NCBI GenBank assembly: GCA_035630615.1
Contig: DASQKI010000096.1
Coordinates: 1 to 35,139, forward strand
Length of the DNA stretch: 35,139 nt
Direction: 5' to 3'
From: DATFRX01 sp035630615
Lineage (GTDB): Bacteria; Actinomycetota; Actinomycetes; Propionibacteriales; Nocardioidaceae
Positions 8,749-15,548 of this stretch are shown here, piece by piece (within the stretch, counting starts at the first letter, position 1; each line of letters begins with the position of its first letter). Under the pieces are notes generated by a model. The model saw only the letters and a program-made list of their open reading frames with translations. It did no database searches and had not been told where the DNA came from. The translations under genes were made by a program, and so were the position numbers.

Positions 8749-9385
8749 GATAGATGGTCGCGAAGAGCCCGATCCAGACGATGTCGACGAAGTGCCAGTA
8801 GTACGACACGACGATCGACGTGACGGCCTGCTCATGGGTGAAGCGGCGCGCGACGTACGTGCGACCGAGCACGAAGAGGAACGCGATCAGCCCACCCGTG
8901 ACGTGGAGGCCGTGAAAGCCCGTGGTCAGGTAGAAGACCGAACCGTACGGGGAGGACGAGATCGTCGTGCCCTCGTGGACGAGCTCGGCGTACTCCGTCG
9001 CCTGCCCGCCGATGAAGAACGTGCCCATCATGAAGGTCAGCACGAACCACTCGCGCATGCCCCAGCCGCCGACGTTGAGGACACTGCCGGTGCGGCCGAC
9101 CCGGCCGCGCTCGGCGGCGAACACGCCGAGCTGGCAGGTCACGCTGGACAGCACCAACACGGTCGTGTTGACGGTCGCGAACGGGAGGTTGAGCTTGGCG
9201 GTCTCCTGTTCCCACAACTCCGGCGAAACGCCGCGAATCGTGAAGTACGCAGCAAACAACGCCGCGAAGAACATCAGCTCGCTGGACAGCCAGACGACGG
9301 TGCCGACGCTGACCATGCTCGGCCGGTCGGGTGGTCCGTGCAGGCGTGAGGCCGGGATCGCGGATGTGGTCGCCACGGACGCCAT
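8738..9385 (-). CDS. ctaE: Cytochrome c oxidase subunit III
   Basis: 215 aa with about five membrane helices. It supports proton uptake and stability of the aa3 oxidase core. Typical subunit III features are seen: WLSSELMFFAALFAAYF near the N-terminus, TTGFHGLHVTGGL in the middle and YYWHFVDIVWIGLF at the end. The ATG at 9385 is preceded by CAGGGATC; a start 7 codons earlier is possible but has no better site. It is the first gene of the minus-strand operon ctaE-qcrC-qcrA-qcrB. The gene ends with two rare CTA leucine codons in a small A/T-rich patch. Confidence 0.95.
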   Translation of the reverse strand: MASVATTSAIPASRLHGPPDRPSMVSVGTVVWLSSELMFFAALFAAYFTIRGVSPELWEQETAKLNLPFATVNTTVLVLSSVTCQLGVFAAERGRVGRTGSVLNVGGWGMREWFVLTFMMGTFFIGGQATEYAELVHEGTTISSSPYGSVFYLTTGFHGLHVTGGLIAFLFVLGRTYVARRFTHEQAVTSIVVSYYWHFVDIVWIGLFATIYLLQ

Positions 9386-9514
9386 TATGTCGATCCCTGT
9401 TCGCAACAGCGACCGCGGGTACTACACGACGTCGGGGACCCCTCGTGGCCGCCGTGATCCCGGCTGGCATGGGTCACCGTGCCGACGCCCTCAGTCGTGT
9501 GTGAGACTCCCGGA

Positions 9515-9520
9515 TACGCT
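9515..9520 (+). promoter_or_regulatory. Candidate leaderless promoter -10 box for the receiver-like gene
   Basis: TACGCT lies 7 nt before the GTG at 9528 and no ribosome binding site is visible, which suggests that transcription begins at or next to the start codon. Confidence 0.45.
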
Positions 9521-9527
9521 TACGTCC

Positions 9528-9953
9528 GTGACTGAGGTTACCGACACCGCGCCGATCCGCGTCTGCGTCTATAGCGACGACAAACACACGCGCGAGAAGG
9601 TGATGCTCGCCTTGGGGAAGCGGCCGCACCCCGAGCTTCCCACGTTCGAGTACGTCGAATGCGCCATCGAGCCGGCCGTCATCGCCACGATGGATCGAGG
9701 CGACATCGACCTCGCGATCCTCGACGGCGAGGCGGTTCCGGCCGGCGGCATGGGCGTCGCGCGCCAGCTCAAGGACGAGGTCTTCCAGTGCCCCCCGCTC
9801 CTGGTCCTCACGGGCCGGCGCGACGACGCCTGGCTGGCGGCCTGGTCGCGTGCCGAGGCGGCGGTGTCGCACCCGATCGACCCGGCCGAGCTGGCCGAGG
9901 CGGTCATTGCCCTCGTGGCCGGGCGACGCAGCCGTACCCCGGCCAAGCGTTAG
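9528..9953 (+). CDS. Stand-alone receiver-like protein with degenerate phosphorylation site
   Basis: 141 aa. The fold looks like a CheY-type receiver: an acidic pair D17/D18 after the first strand (VCVYSDD), D66 at the phospho-acceptor place (LAILDGEAVPAGGMG), and T95 (LVLTGRRDD). The lysine that normally precedes a proline near the fifth strand is replaced by H115 (AAVSHPID). There is no DNA-binding or enzyme domain. This suggests a pseudo-receiver that may bind a partner rather than signal by phosphorylation, but that is inference. The start is a GTG 7 nt after a -10 box. It lies between ctaE (divergent) and trpD (10-nt gap). Confidence 0.75.
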   Translation: MTEVTDTAPIRVCVYSDDKHTREKVMLALGKRPHPELPTFEYVECAIEPAVIATMDRGDIDLAILDGEAVPAGGMGVARQLKDEVFQCPPLLVLTGRRDDAWLAAWSRAEAAVSHPIDPAELAEAVIALVAGRRSRTPAKR

Positions 9954-9963
9954 GTCGACGACC

Positions 9964-11010
9964 GTGTCCAGCTGGCCGCAGGTGCTGTCCGCGCTGGTGG
10001 GCGGTCAAGACCTCGACGCCGACCAGACCGCGTGGGCGATGCGAGAGATCCTGAGAGGCGAGGCGACCGGAGCGCAGATCGCCGGGTTCGCCGTGGCGCT
10101 GCGGGCCAAGGGCGAGACCGTCGGAGAGGTCGAGGGGCTCGTGCGGACCATGTACGACCACGCGGTGCCGCTGACCGTCCCGGGCCGCTTCGTCGACATC
10201 GTCGGCACCGGCGGCGACCGGGCCCGTACGGTCAACATCTCCACGATGGCGGCAGTCGTCGCCGCCGGCGCCGGAGTCACGGTGGTCAAGCACGGCAACC
10301 GCGCGGCGTCGTCCAGCAGCGGCTCGGCCGATGTACTCGAGGCGCTCGGCGTCCGGCTGGACGTGCCCGGCGACCAGATCGGCGCAGTCGCGGCAGAGGC
10401 GGGCATCACGTTTTGCTTCGCGGCCCTGTTTCACTCGTCGATGCGCCATGCGATCCCCGTCCGGCGCGAGCTCGGGATCGCGACCACGTTCAACATCCTC
10501 GGCCCGTTGACCAATCCGGCCCGCCCGGCTGCTCAGGCGGTCGGCGTGGCGGACCGGCGGACGGCACCGATCGCCGCCGGCGTGCTCGCCGCCAGGGGAG
10601 TGGACGCCCTGGTTTTCCGTGGCGACGACGGGCTGGACGAGCTCACCACGACGGCGACGTCCTCGGTATGGGTGGTGACCGGTTCCGCCGGGTCCGTCGC
10701 AGAGGAGACCCTAGACCCCACTGAGCTCGGCATCCCGCGGGCACGTACGGAGGACCTTCGGGGAGCCGACGCGGCTCACAACGCCGCCGTTTTCGCTCAG
10801 GTCCTCGACGGCGAGTCGGGTCCGATGCGTGACGCCGTCGTCCTCAACGCCGCTGCCGGTCTGGCCGCGCATGCCGGACCCGAGGGGAGCTTGGTCGAGC
10901 GTCTCGAGGCCGGTCTCGCCCGAGCGCGCAAGTCGATCGACTCCGGTGCCGCGCGCGAGACGCTGGCCCGGTGGGTTCGGGCGACCCAAACCCACGCACC
11001 GGCGGGCTGA
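9964..11010 (+). CDS. trpD: Anthranilate phosphoribosyltransferase
   Basis: 348 aa. It transfers phosphoribose from PRPP to anthranilate, the second step of tryptophan synthesis. Family motifs are clear: the PRPP-binding GTGGDRARTVNIST, the KHGNRAASSSSGSADVLE stretch, and FNILGPLTNPARP. The GTG at 9964 lies 10 nt after the preceding stop and gives a normal-length protein; an upstream in-frame start would run into the neighbouring gene. The other trp genes are absent here. An isolated trpD beside the cytochrome genes also occurs in M. tuberculosis (recalled). Confidence 0.95.
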   Translation: MSSWPQVLSALVGGQDLDADQTAWAMREILRGEATGAQIAGFAVALRAKGETVGEVEGLVRTMYDHAVPLTVPGRFVDIVGTGGDRARTVNISTMAAVVAAGAGVTVVKHGNRAASSSSGSADVLEALGVRLDVPGDQIGAVAAEAGITFCFAALFHSSMRHAIPVRRELGIATTFNILGPLTNPARPAAQAVGVADRRTAPIAAGVLAARGVDALVFRGDDGLDELTTTATSSVWVVTGSAGSVAEETLDPTELGIPRARTEDLRGADAAHNAAVFAQVLDGESGPMRDAVVLNAAAGLAAHAGPEGSLVERLEAGLARARKSIDSGAARETLARWVRATQTHAPAG

Positions 11011-11035
11011 GCCGGCTCCGCTGTACCCCTGCGCT

Positions 11036-11076
11036 GGCGTACACCCAACTATTGCCGTGACGTCAGGGTGTACGCC
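11036..11076. terminator. Strong inverted repeat between convergent trpD and AsnC-type gene
   Basis: GGCGTACACCC (11036-11046) and GGGTGTACGCC (11066-11076) form a perfect 11-bp stem with a 19-nt loop. The gene ends face each other here, so a bidirectional terminator is the simplest reading. No T-tract follows. The loop contains a perfect 8-bp palindrome, TGACGTCA (11058-11065). Confidence 0.65.
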
Positions 11077-11113
11077 GCGACGGCCCGGCAGGGTTCAGTG
11101 CCGATGGTCCTGG

Positions 11114-11401
11114 CTAGTCGGCTTCGGCGGCGCCGAGGCTGAACGCGGACTCGAGATCGTGCTTGGAGTAGGTCCGGAACGCGATGTGGGTCTCGGTCGA
11201 CTCCACGCCCGACACCTTGTTGAGCCGGTCGGCGACGACGGCCGCGATGTCGTCGTGGCGGTGGACGCGAACCATCACGATGAGATCGATGTGGCCGGTG
11301 ACGGAGTAGACCTCGCTGACGCCATCGAGACCGGCGATCTGCTCGGCGACCTCGGGAATGCGGGCCACGTCGGCCTTGACGAAGACGATCGCAGTGATCA
11401 C
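11114..11401 (-). CDS. Stand-alone Lrp/AsnC ligand-binding (RAM) domain protein
   Basis: 95 aa. The whole protein corresponds to the effector-binding half of Lrp/AsnC regulators: ITAIVFVKADVARIPEVAEQ at the start, VYSVTGHIDLIVMVRV in the middle and GVESTETHIAFRTY near the end. The N-terminal helix-turn-helix is missing, so it is not expected to bind DNA by itself. Such single-domain proteins form oligomers that bind amino acids; its partner is unknown. The GTG start lies 6 nt after a TAGGGT box with no ribosome binding site. It runs in the same direction as, and downstream of, the exonuclease gene. Confidence 0.88.
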   Translation of the reverse strand: MITAIVFVKADVARIPEVAEQIAGLDGVSEVYSVTGHIDLIVMVRVHRHDDIAAVVADRLNKVSGVESTETHIAFRTYSKHDLESAFSLGAAEAD

Positions 11402-11407
11402 GACACC

Positions 11408-11413
11408 ACCCTA
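11408..11413 (-). promoter_or_regulatory. Candidate leaderless promoter -10 box for the RAM-domain gene
   Basis: On the minus strand TAGGGT is followed by six bases and the GTG start at 11401. It lies in the 19-nt gap after the exonuclease gene, so the RAM gene could have its own promoter. Confidence 0.4.
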
Positions 11414-11420
11414 GCGTCGG

Positions 11421-13193
11421 TCAGGGCTGATGAACCGTCGCCACCATGCGGCGCTCGTCGAACGGGATCACGGAGTCGCGACCCGACTCGGCGACGACGA
11501 CCGTGGCGAGGTGGCCGCCCGCCCCACCGATCGGGCAGGTCCAGGTGCCGTCGATGTCGACGAGCCGGATGCCGGGCGTTTCGAGCCACCGAAGCACGCA
11601 CTCCGTCTCCGATGCCGTCGCCGCCGGTGTCGGGCCGGGGCCAGGGGTCACGGTTTCGGCGCTCGCCACGAGACCGGCGGCGAACTGCCGACCGCTATCG
11701 CCGGGGCGAAGCACGCCGGCCGCGGCCAACCTGCCGTGCCGAATGACATGCATCTCCCACCGACCGTTGTCGAGCCGGCGGGCCGCCACCAACTCGCGGC
11801 AGCCGGTCACACTCGACAGGCGCTGCGTACGTGCGCTGCCGCGCAGGAACGCGCTGAGCCGATCGCGATGCAGGCCAGCGTCTTCGTAGCGCTCCTGCTC
11901 GGACAGCAGCGCCATCCGGCGGTTGATGGCGTCGACGACCCCCTGCGGATCGGCGATCAGCGCCAGTCGTACGTCGGCGACGACGGCACCGTAGGCCTCG
12001 GTCGTCGCCGAACCGTCACAGGGGGACAGGCACCGGCCCATCTCGGCCAGCACGCACGGGGATCGCGACGGCTGGCGGGGGAGCCGCCCACTGCATTGCC
12101 GCAGGGGGTAGGCCTCGTGCATCGCTGCCATGGCGCGCTCCGCCGTGCGCTTCGACCCGAAGGGACCGACGTAGATCGCGTCGTCGTCGAGGACCCGGCG
12201 CACCATCGACAGCCGAGGCCACGGCTCGTCGGTCAGCTTGAGCCACACGACCCGCTCGGGATGGCGCGAACGCCGGTTGTAGGTCGGCTTGTGCTCGGCG
12301 ATCAGGCGCAGCTCTCGTACCTCGGCCTCGAGCGGCGTCGCACAGGGGATGCCCTCGACCGACTCGGCGAGCCGCACCATCTCGCCGATCCGGGATCGGG
12401 TCTCGCTCGCCGTGAAGTAGTTGCGGACCCGGGCCCGGAGGTCTTTGGACTTGCCGACGTAGAGGACGCGGCCGCGCTCGTCGCGGAAGAGATAGACCCC
12501 CGGCAGGTGCGGCAGGCCGTCGGCCAGGTGGCGCTTGCGGCGCTGCTCCGGATGCACCCGGGACGTAAACGTCTGGAGCTCCTCGAGCGTGTGGACGCCG
12601 AGGTTGCCGAGCCGCGCGATCAGGCCGTGCAGGACGTCGACGGTGGCCCGGGCGTCGTCGAGGGCCCGGTGGTTGGGCGTCGTCGAGGCCTGAAACAGCC
12701 TGGCGAGGCTGGACAGCTTGCAGTTGGGGGTTTCGTCGCGGGTCACGACGTGGCGGGCCAGCCGCACCGTGTCGAGCACCTCGAACCGCGGCCAGCGGTA
12801 GTCGCCCTCGGTCGCAAAGTGGCGCAGGAAGCCGACGTCGAACGGTGCGTTGTGGGCGACGAGCACGCAGCCGGAGGCGAACTCCAAGAACGCGGGCAGC
12901 GCCGACTCGATCGTCGGTGCCGCCGCCACCATCGCATCGGTGATGCCGGTGAGCACCGCGATGAACGGCGGGATCGGTGCCTTCGGATTGACCAGGGTCT
13001 GAAACTCGCCGAGCGCCTCGCCGCCGCGCACTTTGACGGCGCCGATCTCGGTGATCATCGCGCCGGCCGACGCCGAGCCGCCGGTGGTTTCGAGGTCGAC
13101 GACGCAAAACGTGACCTCGTGGAGCGGCCGACCGAGCTCGTCGAATGTCGCCTGGACCGCCTGCGGCGCGGCGTCGACACTCGGGGTGGCCAT
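11421..13193 (-). CDS. DEDDh exonuclease fused to a UvrC/Cho-like GIY-YIG nuclease module
   Basis: 590 aa. Residues of about 28-195 are a DnaQ-like 3'-5' exonuclease with the DEDDh residues D33, E35, D119, H175 and D180 (VVDLETTG, AHNAPFD, HRALDDA). Residues of about 228-310 are a GIY-YIG endonuclease (GVYLF, LYVGKSKDLRARVRNYF). Next come four cysteines, C367, C380, C388 and C392, spaced like the 4Fe-4S cysteines of UvrC, and a UVR-like helix pair at about 423-450. The UvrC C-terminal RNase H-like nuclease is missing, as in Cho. The rest (450-590) is not recognised. Its likely role is nucleotide excision repair or lesion processing. From memory, Rv2191 of M. tuberculosis has the same architecture. 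The ATG lies 6 nt after a TACGGT box. Confidence 0.88.
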   Translation of the reverse strand: MATPSVDAAPQAVQATFDELGRPLHEVTFCVVDLETTGGSASAGAMITEIGAVKVRGGEALGEFQTLVNPKAPIPPFIAVLTGITDAMVAAAPTIESALPAFLEFASGCVLVAHNAPFDVGFLRHFATEGDYRWPRFEVLDTVRLARHVVTRDETPNCKLSSLARLFQASTTPNHRALDDARATVDVLHGLIARLGNLGVHTLEELQTFTSRVHPEQRRKRHLADGLPHLPGVYLFRDERGRVLYVGKSKDLRARVRNYFTASETRSRIGEMVRLAESVEGIPCATPLEAEVRELRLIAEHKPTYNRRSRHPERVVWLKLTDEPWPRLSMVRRVLDDDAIYVGPFGSKRTAERAMAAMHEAYPLRQCSGRLPRQPSRSPCVLAEMGRCLSPCDGSATTEAYGAVVADVRLALIADPQGVVDAINRRMALLSEQERYEDAGLHRDRLSAFLRGSARTQRLSSVTGCRELVAARRLDNGRWEMHVIRHGRLAAAGVLRPGDSGRQFAAGLVASAETVTPGPGPTPAATASETECVLRWLETPGIRLVDIDGTWTCPIGGAGGHLATVVVAESGRDSVIPFDERRMVATVHQP

Positions 13194-13199
13194 GTCGGC

Positions 13200-13205
13200 A
13201 CCGTA
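13200..13205 (-). promoter_or_regulatory. Candidate leaderless promoter -10 box for the exonuclease-Cho gene
   Basis: On the minus strand TACGGT is followed by six bases and the ATG at 13193; no ribosome binding site is seen. Confidence 0.4.
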
Positions 13206-13295
13206 GGTCGCGCCACTGACGAAACCGGGTCCGACGCGCCCGGGTTTGCGCTGGTGGAAAGCTGGAGGCGTGGCGTTTCAGCGAGAGGAGCGGCG

Positions 13296-13595
13296 ATGTC
13301 CGACCCGAGTACGCGGGTGCGTTTGCCCGGCGACATGGAGCGGCTGCGCTGCGCCGGCTGCGGCAACCTGACCCGATTCGATGTCACGCGGACCCGGCGT
13401 ACGCGCGAGTTTTGGCATGTTGCCCTGAGCGGTGACGCCCGGGTCGAGGACGACAGCCTGCTCGGCCAGGACGTCGAGTCGATCAGCTGCCGGTGGTGCG
13501 GACGCAGCGACGCGATCGAGATCGTCGCCCGTGCCGACGCGGACATGAGTGCCGACCCGACGACCAGTGCCGACCCGACGACGGAGCAGGCGTGA
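13296..13595 (+). CDS. Small zinc-ribbon protein of unknown function
   Basis: 99 aa. Two CxxC pairs, C19/C22 (RCAGCGNLTRFDV) and C65/C68 (SCRWCGRSD), are 42 residues apart and should form one zinc ribbon. The C-terminal tail has a short repeat (SADPTTSADPTT) and is probably disordered. The ATG at 13296 has AGAGGAG about 5 nt upstream. It diverges from the exonuclease gene and is followed 10 nt later by the NYN gene, so the two are probably co-transcribed. The link to an RNA-binding type protein is suggestive only, and no function is assigned. Confidence 0.8.
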   Translation: MSDPSTRVRLPGDMERLRCAGCGNLTRFDVTRTRRTREFWHVALSGDARVEDDSLLGQDVESISCRWCGRSDAIEIVARADADMSADPTTSADPTTEQA

Positions 13596-13605
13596 GCGAG
13601 GAGCC

Positions 13606-14913
13606 GTGAGCGATCCGATGGGCAGCGATGCGATGGTCATGCTGCCCGACGCGGTCCGGCAGCGGCTGATCGCGATGACGCTCGACGTCTTGGACTCCCT
13701 TGGCGACGAGCGGCTGCCGGCCAGCGTGCGCCCGGTGATGCGATTCGCCCCTCAGCGGCGGGCTCGGCTGGCGGCCGGGCCGATCGCCTCGGCACTGCAC
13801 GACGACGACTTTCGCGCGCGGGTCGCGGCGCAGGTGCGACCGGGCCACGGCGATGTCGTCGCGGCGCTGGAGCGTGGCGAGCCGGTGGCCGTCGACCCGG
13901 TCGAGGTGGCGGCGGTCGCGTACCTGCTCCGACCGGAGGGCTGGCGGCAGACCCTGGAGCAGGCGGTGTCGCGCATCGACGAGGAGGCGCGCGCGGCCGC
14001 TCCGGACCCCGACGAGGTCGACCGGCTCCGACAGCAGGTCGAGGATGCTCGGACCGAGCTTGCCGACGTCCGCTCTCGACTGCGCGATCAGGTCAGTCAG
14101 CTGAAGGCCGACAACACAGACCTGCGTCGCAAGCTGGGCGCGGAGCGGACCCGATCGAGGCAGGCCGCAGTCGACCTCGCCACGGCCAGATCGGACGAGA
14201 CATCGGCGATCGAGGACGCCGAGAGGCGCGTCGGCGCGGCGCAGACCGAGGTACGGCGGTTGCAGGCCCGCATCGATGAGTTGGCCGGCGATGCCCAGCG
14301 GGTCCGCCAGTCCGACCGGGCCGAGCGCGGCGGCGAAGCGTTGCGAGCGCGCCTGCTGCTCGACGCCTTGCTGGCATCCGCGCAGGGACTGCGACGTGAG
14401 TTGGCCCTCCCACCCGTCGAGACGCTGCCGGCCGACCTGCTGGCCGACCCCGACGATCGACCGTTGGCGCCCGGAGGCGGGCGGGCGCTGGATCCGGCCG
14501 ATCCGGCGCTGCTCGATCGATTGCTGGGCCTGCCTCGGGTGCACCTGCTGGTGGACGGCTACAACGTGACCAAGCTCGAGTGGGGGAACCTGTCGCTGGA
14601 GGAGCAGCGGACCCGGCTGCTGCGGCAGCTGGCCCCGATCGCGGCGCGCAGTGGCGCCGAGGTGACTGTGGTGTTCGACGGGGCCGACCTCCGGCATCGG
14701 CCGGCGGTGTCGCCGCCGCGTGGCGTTCGGGTGCGATTCAGTCCGGCCGAGGTGACCGCCGACGAGGTCTTGCGCGATCTCGTACGGGCCGAGCCGGAGG
14801 GTCGTCCGGTCGTGGTCGTGTCGGCCGATCGAGAGGTCGCGGGGTTCGCGACCAAGGCCGGCGGCCGGGCCATTCCGTCGGTGGCGTTGGTCCGGCTATT
14901 GGATCGCGGCTGA
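13606..14913 (+). CDS. NYN-domain (YacP-like) putative RNA-processing protein with coiled coil
   Basis: 435 aa. An N-terminal region with many Arg and Ala residues (1-125) is followed by a long coiled coil (about 130-240, heptads of Leu/Val with Arg/Asp/Glu) and a C-terminal NYN/PIN-like domain. The latter has VDGYNVTK with D317, VVFDGAD with D358, and VVVSADREV, the acidic residues that bind metal in this nuclease-like fold. Family relatives such as YacP/Rae1 cleave RNA. This one is much longer because of the coiled coil. The GTG at 13606 has GAGGAG 5 nt upstream; a longer in-frame start at 13549 would overlap the zinc-ribbon gene. Confidence 0.85.
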   Translation: MSDPMGSDAMVMLPDAVRQRLIAMTLDVLDSLGDERLPASVRPVMRFAPQRRARLAAGPIASALHDDDFRARVAAQVRPGHGDVVAALERGEPVAVDPVEVAAVAYLLRPEGWRQTLEQAVSRIDEEARAAAPDPDEVDRLRQQVEDARTELADVRSRLRDQVSQLKADNTDLRRKLGAERTRSRQAAVDLATARSDETSAIEDAERRVGAAQTEVRRLQARIDELAGDAQRVRQSDRAERGGEALRARLLLDALLASAQGLRRELALPPVETLPADLLADPDDRPLAPGGGRALDPADPALLDRLLGLPRVHLLVDGYNVTKLEWGNLSLEEQRTRLLRQLAPIAARSGAEVTVVFDGADLRHRPAVSPPRGVRVRFSPAEVTADEVLRDLVRAEPEGRPVVVVSADREVAGFATKAGGRAIPSVALVRLLDRG

Positions 14914-14995
14914 CGGCGCGACACGCCGGTGTTGCCGGACTGTCAGTGCCCCGCCGTACCGTCGCTGATGTCCGATTGGTAACCGAGGAGGAACC

Positions 14996-15250
14996 ATGGC
15001 ATCGAGCGCGGACGCGGCCGAGCCCACCGGGGCCGACGCTCTCATCATCGACTGCGACACGTGTCTGGTGCGTGGGCTCGCGTGCACCGACTGCGTCGTG
15101 ACCTGTCTGTTGGGTGGCCCGCCAGAGCCGGTCGAGTTGTCCGAGGACGAAGCCGGAGCACTCGACGCGCTGGCCGCATCCGGCCTGCTTCCGCCCCTAC
15201 GCCTTGTGACCGCTCAAGACGATCCGTCACCGGATATTTACGGCGATTAG
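14996..15250 (+). CDS. Small five-cysteine protein of unknown function
   Basis: 84 aa. Five cysteines are clustered as C20-x2-C23-x6-C30-x2-C33-x3-C37 (CDTCLVRGLACTDCVVTC), a pattern able to hold zinc or an Fe-S cluster. The rest is acidic, with a SEDEAGALDALAASGLLPP helix. The ATG at 14996 has a very good GAGGAGGAA site just upstream, so it is probably strongly translated. It lies between the NYN gene and the riboswitch-controlled NlpC/P60 gene. I recognise it only as a type seen beside this hydrolase in actinobacteria and give it no function. Confidence 0.8.
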   Translation: MASSADAAEPTGADALIIDCDTCLVRGLACTDCVVTCLLGGPPEPVELSEDEAGALDALAASGLLPPLRLVTAQDDPSPDIYGD

Positions 15251-15301
15251 GACGTAACTTCCGAACCACATCGCTCGTTTCCCCAGCATGGTGCGGGGAG
15301 A

Positions 15302-15330
15302 TTGCAGTTGATCCCCAACGTCACTAGTGT
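15302..15330 (+). promoter_or_regulatory. Promoter for the riboswitch and NlpC/P60 transcript
   Basis: TTGCAG (15302-15307), a 17-nt spacer and TAGTGT (15325-15330) make a sigma-70-like promoter. Transcription would begin near 15337, about 40 nt before the riboswitch core. This is the best-formed -35/-10 pair I found in the window. Confidence 0.55.
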
Positions 15331-15375
15331 CCAATGCTCAGGTGCCCGTACAGAGTCGATTTACCGCAGATCGGC

Positions 15376-15526
15376 CGGGCGCCTCGCCGAATTCGGCGGT
15401 TCCGAGGGGCCGGGGCCGCTGGAGCCGGGGACCCAAGTGATTGGGGTTAATCGATGGGCCATCGTGAGAGGTCCATCGGCGGGCAGCTTCCGGCCCGAAC
15501 CCGACAGCTCACCTGGTAGGCGTCGA
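15376..15526 (+). promoter_or_regulatory. Cyclic di-AMP riboswitch (ydaO-yuaA type)
   Basis: The conserved ydaO blocks are present in order: GGAGCCGGGGACCCAA (15421-15436), TTGGGGTTAATC (15441-15452), then CCGAACCCGACAGCTCACC (from 15495) and GGTAGGCG (15515-15522). The outer stem P1 can pair CGCCT (15380-15384) with AGGCG (15518-15522). In known cases this RNA senses c-di-AMP and turns down cell-wall hydrolase and osmolyte genes when the ligand is abundant. Here it stands directly ahead of an NlpC/P60 hydrolase, a classic actinobacterial target. The edges are approximate. Confidence 0.9.
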
Positions 15527-15548
15527 GGAGCTAGGAGATCGGCCGAGC

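Noticed and set aside
11430..13295. Long plus-strand frame antisense to the exonuclease-Cho gene that runs into the zinc-ribbon gene
   Set aside because: Only the part from the ATG at 13296 looks like protein and has a ribosome binding site. The upstream part mirrors the real minus-strand gene.
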